Part shown: in pieces, positions 45,201 through 54,170 of the stretch
Layout of the letters: every line of letters begins with the position of its first letter
Numbering within the stretch: the stretch's first letter is position 1
NCBI GenBank assembly: GCA_005656395.1
Contig: SRSI01000038.1
Span: forward strand, 124,001 to 188,000
DNA length: 64,000 nucleotides
DNA from: Strongyloides papillosus
Lineage: Eukaryota; Nematoda; Chromadorea; Rhabditida; Strongyloididae
Reading direction: 5' to 3'
Notes under the pieces: model-generated
Databases searched by the model: none
Seen by the model: only the letters and a program-made list of their open reading frames with translations
Told to the model about the DNA's origin: nothing
Made by a program: the position numbers and the translations under genes

Positions 45201-47034
45201 GGTGAAATGCATCAATACGTGTATAACCCCTAAAATATTATACTGTTTTTCACATATAGGTGACGAAAATATACGTAGAAAGGTTGCTACAGAATTCGAT
45301 TGTTTTATAAGAGCGAAACTTAATAACCATAAAATAAAATTAACTTCATTAACAAACTCAAGATTATATTTGTCTAGAGATAATCTTGGCCTTGGCCTTA
45401 AAAATATGGAACTAGAATTAGATAAGATAAACTTAAAAAATTATATCCATATACATTTTACAAACTTGTTCCGAGGCCTTAGAGATAGATTCAATATAAT
45501 GCATGAGCAATTTAAGTTCTTATCACAAAAATATCAGTTAAATGTAATTTTAAATGATACCTCAATCCAAATAAATAACGAGGACATTGACAACGAAAGA
45601 ACAGCTAAATATAGAATTACGCATTATCTTGATAAATTTAGTGAAACTTACTGGCTTAACCACTATAAAAAATCACGACAATTCCCCATAACATACATTG
45701 AAAAGGAATTGATCACTCCATGGAGTGCTAGTACTGACTTCAAACCAAATCAGTTTAAAAAGATAGTGATGTTCCAGGAAAACTTACACCCAGCTCTTAA
45801 TAACGCAGTAAATCCCGATAAAAATAGTAGATGCGTTTTAGTAGATAAGGATAACAAACGATGCAACCGTTTCGACAATATTAATCACATTTTATCTGAC
45901 TGTCCTAACAATAACCCAAATAAGATTATTCGTCATGATAAAACACTTTATGAGTTAGTTAACTTAATCTCAGTATCAAAAGCACGTAAATTTATAGATT
46001 TTAGTGATCTTAAAAAAACACATATCTTTCGAGATATAAAATTAGAGGTAGATCAACCTCACAAAATACTCACCACCTTACACCATAATCGTCCTGATTT
46101 AATTATCCACACTCCTGATCTCATTTATGTTTGTGATTTAACTATTTGCAACATCTCGAATCTCGATGATGCAGCCACATTAAAAAGACAACGTTATGAC
46201 TTAGATGGTTCAAAAGAATTAATAAAGCCGATACCTCATAATCAAGAAATCGGACATGCTAATAAACCAAATTTCTGTAAACATCTTCGTAACTCCCAAG
46301 AAAAACCAGTTTGCTTCATACCATTGTGCTTCGCTAACTTTGGTGAAATAAATGAAAAGAACAAAAATTACTGGTATACGATATTTGAAGCTCTTAAGAT
46401 GGATTGCAAAAAAAGCCTTGAAAAAATTTCACGCCGTGTAGCCTTAGAAAGTGAATTTATGGCATTTAAATATGTAAACTACAAACACAAAACATCTCAA
46501 AAAGCAACCACCTTAGACACCCAGCCTCCTCTACAATCACAAGGAGATAACAGTCAAATAATGGATGTCGATATGTCTACAGAAACATAATATTGTGAAG
46601 AAACACATTCTGAAAACAAATCTAAATACTAATTAATTATAAAATTAATTTCTTTAAACCTTCTAATGTCTAAAACAACGTCTATATGAATATTTAATTT
46701 ATTTATATTGTTTGTTTATGTTTAATCTCAATAACTATTGTATCTATTTGTAATTATAGAAATTACGATTATTATATTTCAAATCTCAAAAAATCTTACA
46801 CTAATGTATTTATAATAATTGTAATATTTATTGTATCTCATCTTGTCCAAATCTCTTTACTATTGTCAACCATATATTTTACCACTAATACTTGTAACAT
46901 TATGCCATTGTATCTTTACCAATATTGGTAATTTAATTATCTATTTTTATACTTGTGATGAATTATTACATTGAGGCTGCGTCCTCCACGTTTTATTGTT
47001 TTTAAAACTTCTTATACGTGTAATAAAATGAATA
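42273..47034 (+). mobile_element. SL-exon-specific RLE retrotransposon (NeSL-like), copy B
   Basis: Uses the same exon position and orientation as copy A, with a 9-bp duplication TATAAAACC at 42264-42272 and 47035-47043. The 5' junction differs: ATAAAACC then ATATAAAACC precede the shared leader, instead of the longer GGTTTATAAAACC repeat in copy A. The 3' end is the same TAATAAAATGAAT. Confidence 0.85.
42580..46590 (+). CDS. NeSL-like retrotransposon polyprotein, copy B
   Basis: Intact 1336-aa ORF with the same domain order as copy A: weak N-terminal Myb-like stretch, RT (WIDFSKAFDS, GIFQGDSVAPT, FYDD), CCHC-type finger and RLE nuclease. By eye it differs from copy A at about nine residues, for example Val for Ile near residue 55, SK for PN in the Lys/Asn-rich linker, and Asn for Ser in the finger region (FDNINH). 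None hits a catalytic motif. Two such similar intact copies suggest recent activity or recent duplication. Confidence 0.92.
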   Translation: MSIKNFTINNKNITKNITNDNSKITWTNQQISAVLKVLPKCKLDENHKTTLDISTKQLKQLVNSVNKTEEQILEYLDFEFKNRLFLQLPITSLPIPSSEMNSQRLKIQNRLNIKHKDIPKSIKQGSVSENTLSKSLSADQFRACLTQSQSNTIQTPVKFSRKRHSNDFDSTIIEQSPIKRLNSETFNESSSLTFVDKILETINEKPKITFADVVSKNISNNKDISNYKNKFKQNTNFKDKNKFKSKFKNKNSTQDNSLNKPKERKLLKDMSFEERFKLFENAKGPLFRFEITKKTPLLEANIFLADKLKDLNKVWLKDKIDEKESMKTWQKANKILRTIHRVLKSYHYQKIDLEGLRVENQVRIKRSINKTSRFIEQTTALVKVTKSSNDRKTKNAANAKLRKIVSINKKKFHNVEQILKFNNDKISILRKRLTTVVNSYNKFKIRKKFQIKPSIKSIIDQEPKKYPISNDTITTYLEGLFSYEKPAEPKLISEWIESTKFEKQKVFGELFNEVLFDEILKYSRPFKAAGLNSVYVVIFKKLKSAKNFLISWIKGVLDNRIPLTKTDITGKCFSIFKSGDQNKPENYRFINILNSHYKLLTKYINNLISSHLYKILPLEQFANKAGRDGLLDATLINRILQKATFENSTQVKQSWIDFSKAFDSINHGSLKLILNHLNFDERLIKLLIDSMKYYSLSLGNSFNDKNNTKNNLKTKKLQTIKLQKGIFQGDSVAPTLFCMTLIPLSYHLNKKPRIELTTNLKLNHILFYDDIKLFASDINTLTEITNLVEVYGLEVGLKTNKKKCAYTTDDPIPIDANNPSILIDYTELKNTYKHLGILENQFGADAKENLDKLKEAVDKALDITLSSPLSVGEMVKCINTCITPKILYCFSHIGDENIRRKVATEFDCFIRAKLNNHKIKLTSLTNSRLYLSRDNLGLGLKNMELELDKINLKNYIHIHFTNLFRGLRDRFNIMHEQFKFLSQKYQLNVILNDTSIQINNEDIDNERTAKYRITHYLDKFSETYWLNHYKKSRQFPITYIEKELITPWSASTDFKPNQFKKIVMFQENLHPALNNAVNPDKNSRCVLVDKDNKRCNRFDNINHILSDCPNNNPNKIIRHDKTLYELVNLISVSKARKFIDFSDLKKTHIFRDIKLEVDQPHKILTTLHHNRPDLIIHTPDLIYVCDLTICNISNLDDAATLKRQRYDLDGSKELIKPIPHNQEIGHANKPNFCKHLRNSQEKPVCFIPLCFANFGEINEKNKNYWYTIFEALKMDCKKSLEKISRRVALESEFMAFKYVNYKHKTSQKATTLDTQPPLQSQGDNSQIMDVDMSTET

Positions 47035-47126
47035 TATAAAACCCAGTTTGAGGTAATTATTGAATTCTGAGGTTAATTCTTCAGCTTTCAAAATTTTGGA
47101 ATGAAGCTAGAAATAGCTTCTAATAA
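47035..47126 (+). pseudogene. 3' part of SL RNA gene after NeSL-like copy B
   Basis: The exon from base 5, donor, Sm site and hairpin are retained; the start GGTT and promoter are absent, as at 23132. Confidence 0.8.
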
Positions 47127-47226
47127 TATAAAACATTTTATTTAATAATAATATGTTATTTAATAATATTAATAAAATAATTAATGTATTATTTTATTGT
47201 AATTTTTATATAATAATATATAAAAA

Positions 47227-47346
47227 GACTTACGGCACTAACTGTTAATAAGAGATCTCTCATTCAAGTACTAAGATACCTTGAAACTGATTCACTTTAC
47301 AATTCAAACGGTTTATGGTCTATTCATTAAAATATAACCTTAAGAA
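47227..47346 (-). pseudogene. 5S rRNA pseudogene D
   Basis: The same degenerate 5S form as at 17286 and 23324. The spacer after it stops at 47578, where the LTR element begins; the array is not seen again. Confidence 0.75.
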
Positions 47347-47578
47347 ATTAAAATTGTTTTTTTTTAATTATTATTATAATAGATATTTAATGATAATCAC
47401 TAAATTAAATAGGCTAATATATATAAAAAAAATAATTTTATTATTATAATAAATAAATTTTTTAAACTTTAATAATTAAAAATTTATAATATTTATTTAT
47501 ATAACAGTTATTTTTATTAGCATTTTCTTTTAATACATTAATCTTATAATGTTATTATACATATACATTTATTACCTA

Positions 47579-47823
47579 ATAACAATTTTTTTTATGTCTA
47601 TATTTATTAAATAATTAGTGGCCACCTTAAAATCGGAAAATTATATATATTAATTATTAACTTACTAATTAATATATTCTTTTACCTTTCTTAACTAACA
47701 GGCAAACGAGATACAATATGACAATAAAATTACAATGAAATAATATAATGAAAATATGCTATTTATATTTTATAAGTCATCAAAATTCTTTTCGTTATAA
47801 GATGGTTCAACTCTATCATGTTA
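47579..47823 (-). repeat. 3' LTR (shortened)
   Basis: 245 bp matching the other LTR at both ends, but lacking a 204-bp internal segment (present at 53157-53360) between short CAAT repeats. Confidence 0.8.
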
Positions 47824-47882
47824 CTTCACCCTACTTAGAGAATCTTTAACGTAAAAGAATTTATCCATGTGATAATTTTTAC

Positions 47883-50800
47883 TCAATCATTAGAAGGAAG
47901 GATCTTTAGATTTTTAATATGACACTTAATTTTTTTACCATTCTTATCAGTAATAATTACATGATTAGAAGCAATCTCGTGAACCTCATACGGACCCTTA
48001 TAGTGAGATGATAACTTAGCTTTTCTGGGATTGCTATCTTTCAAATATACTGATTGTCCAACTTTTATCTTAGGTGAGTCATTTTTATTAACGTTAACTC
48101 TTTCTCTATGTCTAAACCTTTCAGCCTGTTGATGTTCTTGTACTATATCTAATGCTAACTTAGAACTTTGAAAAATTGGGTCAGCCTTTGAAGATTCATA
48201 AGGTGAATACCTTTGTAAAAACAGGTCTAGGTAATTTCGTCCCTTTCTGGAAAACATAATCTGGAACGGCGTAACTTCACACTTGAGAATTGGAGTTGTA
48301 TTTAGTTGGTACGTGACTTCAGGAAGAAGATCACTCCAGTAGACTTTGGTTCTTGACATTTTATAGTCAATCAGTTTCTTAGATAAAATTGCCTGCATAT
48401 CACGAAGTTTTCGCTCTACAAGACAGTTGGAGCGGCTGTAGTTGGGTGTTGATGTCGATGTTTGAATTTTCCAACTATTACAATACTCTAACAGTTCTTT
48501 GCCAAGATTACCCCGTGCGTTATCTCTGTGGAGCTTTTCTGGTCTTCCAAACTGTGTGAACATCTTGTGCAATTTCTTCAGTAACTCTTGTGTTCCTGTA
48601 GTACGCATTGGGAAACTCCAAATAAATGTTGATGCATTGCATATTACAACCAAAATATATTTTCTACCTTTTGTGTCAGCTTCTATTTCTCCGAGATAGT
48701 CGAAACTCAATGTAGTATATACTTCATCCATCTTTACGGGTTTTAACTTTTGATTATCAGATTTTAAAGCAATGTTTCTTTGGAGACATGTTGAACATTT
48801 TCTCAAATAATCTAATAATTTTTTTGTTTTAGACGGAATAAAAATCTCTTTTAACATTATACGCATTTTATCGTATGAAGGATGATTGGCTTTCTTATGG
48901 AGCATGTCGAATATTGTTTCTTCAAGTGAAGTAGGAATATAAATCATTGACTTGCTATCACTGTCTAATTCATCTTTTACTTTATAAATATCATTCTCTT
49001 TAAAAAATTTAAAATTTCGCCACTTATCTTCACTTTCCTTTACATCTTTTAAGAATACATCATTCTCTAATGCTATTTCTAAGTTAATATTATCCCAATT
49101 TATCGTTGGTGTTTCATTATTAATTGTCATGTTTATTTCTGCTTCTTTACCATTATCAGTTAAGACATATACAAATTCTTCCAAAACTGTTTTCATTAAA
49201 TGTGAATCTAAATTCGGAACAATATCTTTCAATTTTTCACTGGTAATAAGAGGTAACCAAATATACTCTTCTGACCCCATCAATTGAGTGCGAATTTTAA
49301 TAATTTTTGACTTATCACGACGTATTAATAAATTACCAAGTTTTTTATTCAACAACAACTGCTGTATCTTATCATTGTCATCTTGGAAATTGAGGAAATC
49401 ATTTGATTTAAGATATCTATTTAATCTAAGCAACATCTGAGTCATAGGATCAACGGTGCTATTATTGGATGGTATATTTAAATTCTTAAAATCACAAGGT
49501 ATCGCTGATGTAACATCCGGTGGTTTTTGCAAGCGTGAGAGATAGTCAGGAAAATGATTCTTTGGACCTTCAATATAATATAATGTGAAGTTATATGATT
49601 CTAGTTCGGTAAGTATTTCAACAAATTTAGGTATTGAAGAAGATACACGTAACGATACTAAAGGTTTATGATCTGAGAAAACACTAAATTCTATATTGTA
49701 TAATATATATGACCAATATCTCAGACAATGTAAAATTGAATAAATTTCTGTAAATGTAGGACAACGTTTTCTTTTAACAGATGGTAATGTTTTACTGTAG
49801 AAGGACAACGGAACTAACACTTCATCTTTATGTTTACCAATTTTCAGATCATGTCCATCTAAGATATGTTGGGGAACTCTTTGACATAACATACCTCCAA
49901 TACCATATGATGATGCATCACAATGAACTTCAATAGGATAACCGGGTATATATAAATGCAAACCAGTATTCTCTTTTAATTCAATTATGATATTATCATA
50001 ATGTTTCCATGCAGAAGTAGGCATATTTAGTTTTTTATGTTTCAAGTTTCGATCGGTGGACGTATATTTATAGAGTTCAGTTATATCAACGTGAATTTTT
50101 CTAAAGTACTCTCTATAAAACTGTATACTCTGAAGGAAGGATAATAATTGAGAAGGTGTTTCAGGCTTATTCTTCTGAAGTAGCTTGGTGATGTGTGATT
50201 GTTCTATTTTCCTAGTATTCTGAGTAATATGATTACCAAGGAAGATAGTTTCAGTAGCTAGTAATTGTGATTTATCAGGGGATAACTTTAGACCATATTT
50301 GATTGTTGTTTGTAGTAAGCATTCTAAAGCTTCAATATGATCTTGACGATTGGTATGTGTTACCACAATGATATCATCTACATAAATATAAATTTTAGAA
50401 TGTGTATAGTTATTAATGGTAGAATATATGTCTTGCATTACTGATACAAATAAAATAGAACTATTCTTAGAACCTTGTATTAATGTATTGTAATAAAAGT
50501 AATGTTCGCCAATTTTAATGCCATAATAACTTTTTTCATCACTATTTATCTTAATTTGGAAAAATCCTTGGGTCAAGTCAAACTTTGAAATGTACTTAAA
50601 GCACTGTAATGAACTTAATAAATTATTTGCTGTCGATATCTGGGACACCATTTTTTCAGTGATAGAGTTGACTCGTCTCAAGTCTGCAATAAATCTTTGT
50701 TTACCATTAGGTTTACGAATTAAGATTACAGGATGAATCACATCTCCCATACCACGAGATAAAACATTACTTTGTACAAGCTTTTCTGCAAGTGCAAGAG

Positions 50801-51389
50801 CTTCAGATTGCATATGTAACGGGCATTCGTAATAAGGATTTTTCTTATTAATCTTGTCTATCGGTAAATAAGTTTGTTTTTTTGCAAAGATTTGGCAATT
50901 TCCTAAGTCAAAATCATTGGATGAAAATGCCATATTATATTTATCGAATAACATATTGATAATTGGTGTGGTTAATTCAGAATTGTTATTTAAAACAGTG
51001 AGGTGACATTGAGGTAATGTATTGGGGGTTTTACATAATTGACCAGAACTTAAATTTAAGCAAAGATTGGATACACGTAAAACATTAGAACCTAATATCA
51101 CATCATATTGTAAATCAAGACCAACATAAAGACTATTCAACTTTATTACTGAATCATTAACAATTACCATAAAATTATTAACAATTTTAATAAGTCGAGC
51201 TGGGCCTCCAGCAGTCATAACTTCACGAGTCTTTCTATTAATTGTTGTCAAAGGTGTATTCATTAATTTATTGTAAGTAGATTTATTGATAATGCAGATA
51301 TTTGATCCACTATCAATCATTGCTGTTAATTGAATATTGTTAATATAAATTGTATAAAAATAAAAATCTCCAACAGTTGGGGCTAATTG
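47883..51389 (-). CDS. pol: Gypsy pol polyprotein (PR-RT-RNase H-IN)
   Basis: The reading frame continues directly from gag after one UGA; the first ATG of the pol part is at 51320. Domains in order: aspartic protease (MIDSGSNICIINK), RT (FIADLRRVN, YISKFDLTQGFFQI, YVDDIIVV), RNase H (VHCDASSYGIGGML, FSDHKPL), and integrase with the HHCC finger (HKKANHP...CSTCLQRN) and a DD-E core (FDYLGEIEAD, HRDNARGNLG, then SNCLVERKLRDM). A GPYEV-type C-terminal integrase fold follows; no chromodomain is seen. About 1145 aa from the ATG. The frame is intact. Pol is most simply made as a Gag-Pol fusion by stop readthrough. Confidence 0.9.
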   Translation of the reverse strand, partial: QLAPTVGDFYFYTIYINNIQLTAMIDSGSNICIINKSTYNKLMNTPLTTINRKTREVMTAGGPARLIKIVNNFMVIVNDSVIKLNSLYVGLDLQYDVILGSNVLRVSNLCLNLSSGQLCKTPNTLPQCHLTVLNNNSELTTPIINMLFDKYNMAFSSNDFDLGNCQIFAKKQTYLPIDKINKKNPYYECPLHMQSEALALAEKLVQSNVLSRGMGDVIHPVILIRKPNGKQRFIADLRRVNSITEKMVSQISTANNLLSSLQCFKYISKFDLTQGFFQIKINSDEKSYYGIKIGEHYFYYNTLIQGSKNSSILFVSVMQDIYSTINNYTHSKIYIYVDDIIVVTHTNRQDHIEALECLLQTTIKYGLKLSPDKSQLLATETIFLGNHITQNTRKIEQSHITKLLQKNKPETPSQLLSFLQSIQFYREYFRKIHVDITELYKYTSTDRNLKHKKLNMPTSAWKHYDNIIIELKENTGLHLYIPGYPIEVHCDASSYGIGGMLCQRVPQHILDGHDLKIGKHKDEVLVPLSFYSKTLPSVKRKRCPTFTEIYSILHCLRYWSYILYNIEFSVFSDHKPLVSLRVSSSIPKFVEILTELESYNFTLYYIEGPKNHFPDYLSRLQKPPDVTSAIPCDFKNLNIPSNNSTVDPMTQMLLRLNRYLKSNDFLNFQDDNDKIQQLLLNKKLGNLLIRRDKSKIIKIRTQLMGSEEYIWLPLITSEKLKDIVPNLDSHLMKTVLEEFVYVLTDNGKEAEINMTINNETPTINWDNINLEIALENDVFLKDVKESEDKWRNFKFFKENDIYKVKDELDSDSKSMIYIPTSLEETIFDMLHKKANHPSYDKMRIMLKEIFIPSKTKKLLDYLRKCSTCLQRNIALKSDNQKLKPVKMDEVYTTLSFDYLGEIEADTKGRKYILVVICNASTFIWSFPMRTTGTQELLKKLHKMFTQFGRPEKLHRDNARGNLGKELLEYCNSWKIQTSTSTPNYSRSNCLVERKLRDMQAILSKKLIDYKMSRTKVYWSDLLPEVTYQLNTTPILKCEVTPFQIMFSRKGRNYLDLFLQRYSPYESSKADPIFQSSKLALDIVQEHQQAERFRHRERVNVNKNDSPKIKVGQSVYLKDSNPRKAKLSSHYKGPYEVHEIASNHVIITDKNGKKIKCHIKNLKILPSND

Positions 51390-51392
51390 TCA
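51384..51392 (-). promoter_or_regulatory. Candidate stop-codon readthrough site between gag and pol
   Basis: On the minus strand the junction reads GAT TGA CAA TTA GCC, with pol in the same frame. CAA TTA after the stop fits the CARYYA context known to promote readthrough in tobamovirus-type stops. Confidence 0.65.
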
Positions 51393-52985
51393 ATCATGAC
51401 CATCAGTTTCTGAAGAAGAAGATGAAACAAATTTATTTTCTTCATCACTACTGCGTTCATCATTATCATCATTACCAGAAGCATAATTAGCAGCAGGACG
51501 TGTGTTGTTTCTATTGTTGTGAAAACCATGTTGTTTATTTTTTGTATTATAAGAATGGGATACTTGACCATTACTAATATTATTTGTACCTTGCCAAACT
51601 TTATTATTACCATCATAACCAAATTTGATATTAGATCTATCATTCTTATTAAAGTTTGAACCAGGTTTTTTATCACTTTTAACATTTGTAATCGGAAAAT
51701 GTCTATTGATATTTTTACCATTAGAAGAATGGGATGTTTGATGAAGTTGTTTTGTATAGCATATCAGATCCTGTAAAGTATTTGGTTGAAATCTCACAAG
51801 TAATAATTTGATATTTTCATTGGCTATACTGGCTCCTAATAATTCTGCCACTTTTCGTAAACGTTGTTGTTCACTCATATGTGTATAAGCAATTTTGACC
51901 AGTTTCAACGACTTCTTAGCAAAACGTTCAATGTCTTGATGATGAGTAATTTTCTTGTCCTTTTTCATAAGCTTAATTTCTATTTCAGCATTTTGAACAG
52001 AAACTTCATTATTAAAAGTATTTAATAAAAATTCCTTCAAGTTGACATAAGTTTTCATCATTTTAAATTCGTGTATATGATCTTCATATAGTTGAAAATC
52101 AATTTTTGACATTAGAATGAAATGTTTGTCAGCATCTTCAGATATTCCAAAATGATTGAAGTACATTTCAAGTATTGAAATCCATCCATTAATGTTTTCT
52201 CCACGAAATGGTTTTATCATCTTTTCAATTTGATAAGTTTTTGATAAGCGATTATCATTCATACCAATACCAACATGTTGAAGTTGAGGTTGATTATGAG
52301 ATGAGAGATTTTGTTTGGTTGGATATCCACAATTACTTTGTATATCTTGATTATATGATTGTTCACTACTGTTATCACTAATAGATTGGTTGTCATATCT
52401 AAGAGAGTCAACAGATTGAATCATTTCATGCTTTTGAACTATGGTATCACTGAGTAAGACAGTATTGATTTGATGTACCTGTGACATAAGAGATTGCATA
52501 TTTTTAGTCAACTCTGTCATCATTGTTGTCATCATTTTTTGATTTTGTTCAAATTCACTACGTAGTTGAGAAATTTGAATATCGTAGTTGGTGGAATCCT
52601 TTAAAACATTAGAAGCAGAAGCCATTTTTGAACTAACAGTCTTCTTTGTTTGAACACCAGATTTAGCACTCTTAGGTGGTCTACCAACTTTTCTTTTTTG
52701 TTGTACAATTACCGTTTGTGGTGATTTAACAAATTGGTTGTTCTTGGGCATAATGAGGGTAACGTTTCCACTAGCAGGTGAACCATTTTTTTCATTTGAA
52801 GAATTGCCATTAAAATTACCAAAGGCAGGTATAGTACTTTTCTCCATAGGGTTTAGCTTTTTTCTTCCGTCAGGAGTAACATTGGCATAAGCTGAGTCAT
52901 GAATAAGATTTGAAGTATTCTCCTTGGGCATCATTTGTGTGCTCTCTCCGGGAGGAACTTTGGTACCATTAGATTTATTATCCAT
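51390..52985 (-). CDS. gag: Gypsy Gag protein
   Basis: 531 aa; the ATG lies 15 nt after the primer site. The N-terminus is low-complexity and basic with an AT-hook-like stretch (RKVGRPPKSAKS). A coiled-coil-prone region (QISQLRSEFEQNQKMMTTMM) follows, then a capsid-like helical domain (about residues 245-400, with FRGENINGWISILEMYF). The C-terminus is Asn/Lys-rich; no CCHC zinc knuckle is visible, which is unusual and may be offset by the basic tail. It ends in UGA followed in frame by pol. Confidence 0.82.
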   Translation of the reverse strand: MDNKSNGTKVPPGESTQMMPKENTSNLIHDSAYANVTPDGRKKLNPMEKSTIPAFGNFNGNSSNEKNGSPASGNVTLIMPKNNQFVKSPQTVIVQQKRKVGRPPKSAKSGVQTKKTVSSKMASASNVLKDSTNYDIQISQLRSEFEQNQKMMTTMMTELTKNMQSLMSQVHQINTVLLSDTIVQKHEMIQSVDSLRYDNQSISDNSSEQSYNQDIQSNCGYPTKQNLSSHNQPQLQHVGIGMNDNRLSKTYQIEKMIKPFRGENINGWISILEMYFNHFGISEDADKHFILMSKIDFQLYEDHIHEFKMMKTYVNLKEFLLNTFNNEVSVQNAEIEIKLMKKDKKITHHQDIERFAKKSLKLVKIAYTHMSEQQRLRKVAELLGASIANENIKLLLVRFQPNTLQDLICYTKQLHQTSHSSNGKNINRHFPITNVKSDKKPGSNFNKNDRSNIKFGYDGNNKVWQGTNNISNGQVSHSYNTKNKQHGFHNNRNNTRPAANYASGNDDNDERSSDEENKFVSSSSSETDGHD

Positions 52986-52999
52986 TTTTGAATATAGAC

Positions 53000-53010
53000 G
53001 GAGGGCTCCA
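53000..53010 (-). promoter_or_regulatory. Primer-binding site for tRNA-Lys
   Basis: In element orientation TGGAGCCCTCC directly follows the 5' LTR. It is the exact complement of the 3' end of the tRNA-Lys at 53558-53630 (GGAGGGCT) plus CCA. Confidence 0.85.
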
Positions 53011-53458
53011 ATAACAATTTTTTATGTCTATATTTATTAAAATAATTAGTGGCCATCTTAAAATCGGAAAATTATATATATTAATTATTAACTTACTAAT
53101 TAATATATTCTTTTACCTTTCTTAATTAACAGGCAAACGAGATACAATATGACAATAGTAAAAAAACCTCACTATATTAGATGAATTTCAAAACTATTCC
53201 TTCAAGCGATTTGGAATATCGCATAACCTTGATATAAAAAGAAAAATTTCTAATAATAAATATAATTTTTATTTGTGTTAAATAAAGTTTTTGTTAACTG
53301 ATAGGCTGTCTTATTTCACATCTTTCCTCCACCAATCAAAATTAAAAATTTTTACTCAATAAAATTACAATGAAAATATATAATGAAAATATGCTATTTA
53401 TATTTAATAAGTCATCAAAAAATCTTTTCTTTATAAGATGGTTAACTCTATCATGTTA
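53011..53458 (-). repeat. 5' LTR (full length)
   Basis: 448 bp; it includes the 204-bp segment (53157-53360) missing from the other LTR. Confidence 0.8.
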
Positions 53459-53557
53459 CTAACAACTAAAATAACATTAGTGAATATTAATAGAGGTTGA
53501 TGAAGTTTAGTAAGTTTGGTAAAATGTTTTACGTAGAAGAAAGTTGCCCTCGCCGTA

Positions 53558-53630
53558 GCCTTCCTAACTCAGTTGGTAGAGCGTTAGACTTTTAATCTAA
53601 CGGTCAGGGGTTCGAGCCCCCTGGAGGGCT
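53558..53630 (+). tRNA. tRNA-Lys(TTT)
   Basis: 73 nt. The acceptor GCCTTCC pairs with GGAGGGC (one G-U); A box TAACTCAGTTGGTAGAGC; anticodon loop CTTTTAA (anticodon TTT); B box GGTTCGAGCCC; a T-run follows. There is no intron. This is the tRNA whose 3' end matches the neighbouring gypsy primer site. Confidence 0.95.
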
Positions 53631-53966
53631 TCGCTTTTTAAATTATCATAATTGGAAGAGTTAATCTTGTTTTTCAAAATATTAAAATTTTATATTTATG
53701 GCCTACTATTTTTGATTTTTGTCTACATATTATATTAATTTTATGAATACATATATGATGTGATTAAAATACTATCAATTATAATTAATTTAATATAATT
53801 AAAGTCTTTAGATAAAAAATTTCTGTTAACAGTTTTGTTATTCTTAAAAATAATACTATTATAGCAAAAATTAAATAATTGTTTTACGACTAAGAAACAT
53901 AATAACAAAAATTCTATATATATTTAATACTTATGGTAAAATACTTTAACAAAATAGAAAAATAAA

Positions 53967-54048
53967 CGCCTTGAGCAGGATTCGAACCTACGCGGGCAGA
54001 GCCCAACAGATTTCAAGTCTGTCCCATTAACCACTCTGGCATCAAGGC
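53967..54048 (-). tRNA. tRNA-Ser(TGA)
   Basis: 82 nt on the minus strand. The acceptor GCCTTGA pairs with TCAAGGC; discriminator G; long variable arm (GGGCTCTGCCC); anticodon loop CTTGAAA (anticodon TGA); B box GGTTCGAATCC. It has all class II serine tRNA features. Confidence 0.95.
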
Positions 54049-54066
54049 TATACTCGGAGGCATATC

Positions 54067-54155
54067 TACTTCTCCACTACCATAATTATACAGGTGGAGA
54101 ACCATGTCATATATATATGCATACTTCTCCACCTGTATAATTATGGTAGTGGAGA
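54067..54155. repeat. Palindrome with 33-bp arms next to tRNA-Ser
   Basis: ACTTCTCCACTACCATAATT... on the left and its reverse complement on the right flank a 23-bp centre rich in AT repeats. The CTTCTCCAC motif recurs at 55463 and, inverted, at about 56560, so this may be part of an old element split by the mariner insertion. Confidence 0.7.
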
Positions 54156-54170
54156 AGTATGCTATATATA

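Larger units (their letters stand above)
47579..53458 (-). mobile_element. Ty3/gypsy LTR retrotransposon, complete
   Basis: Minus-strand element bounded by LTRs with ends TAACATG...TTGTTAT (in element orientation). Internal order: 5' LTR, primer site, gag, UGA, pol, then a purine-biased tract (about 47824-47840) and the 3' LTR. All main pol domains are present without frameshifts. A clear target duplication is not seen: CTA occurs on both sides, but the left flank is SL/5S spacer and the right flank is not, so the site was rearranged or deleted. Confidence 0.88.

Noticed and set aside
47574..53463. CTA as target duplication of the gypsy element
   Set aside because: Three bases are too few, and the right flank is not the continuation of the array spacer seen on the left.
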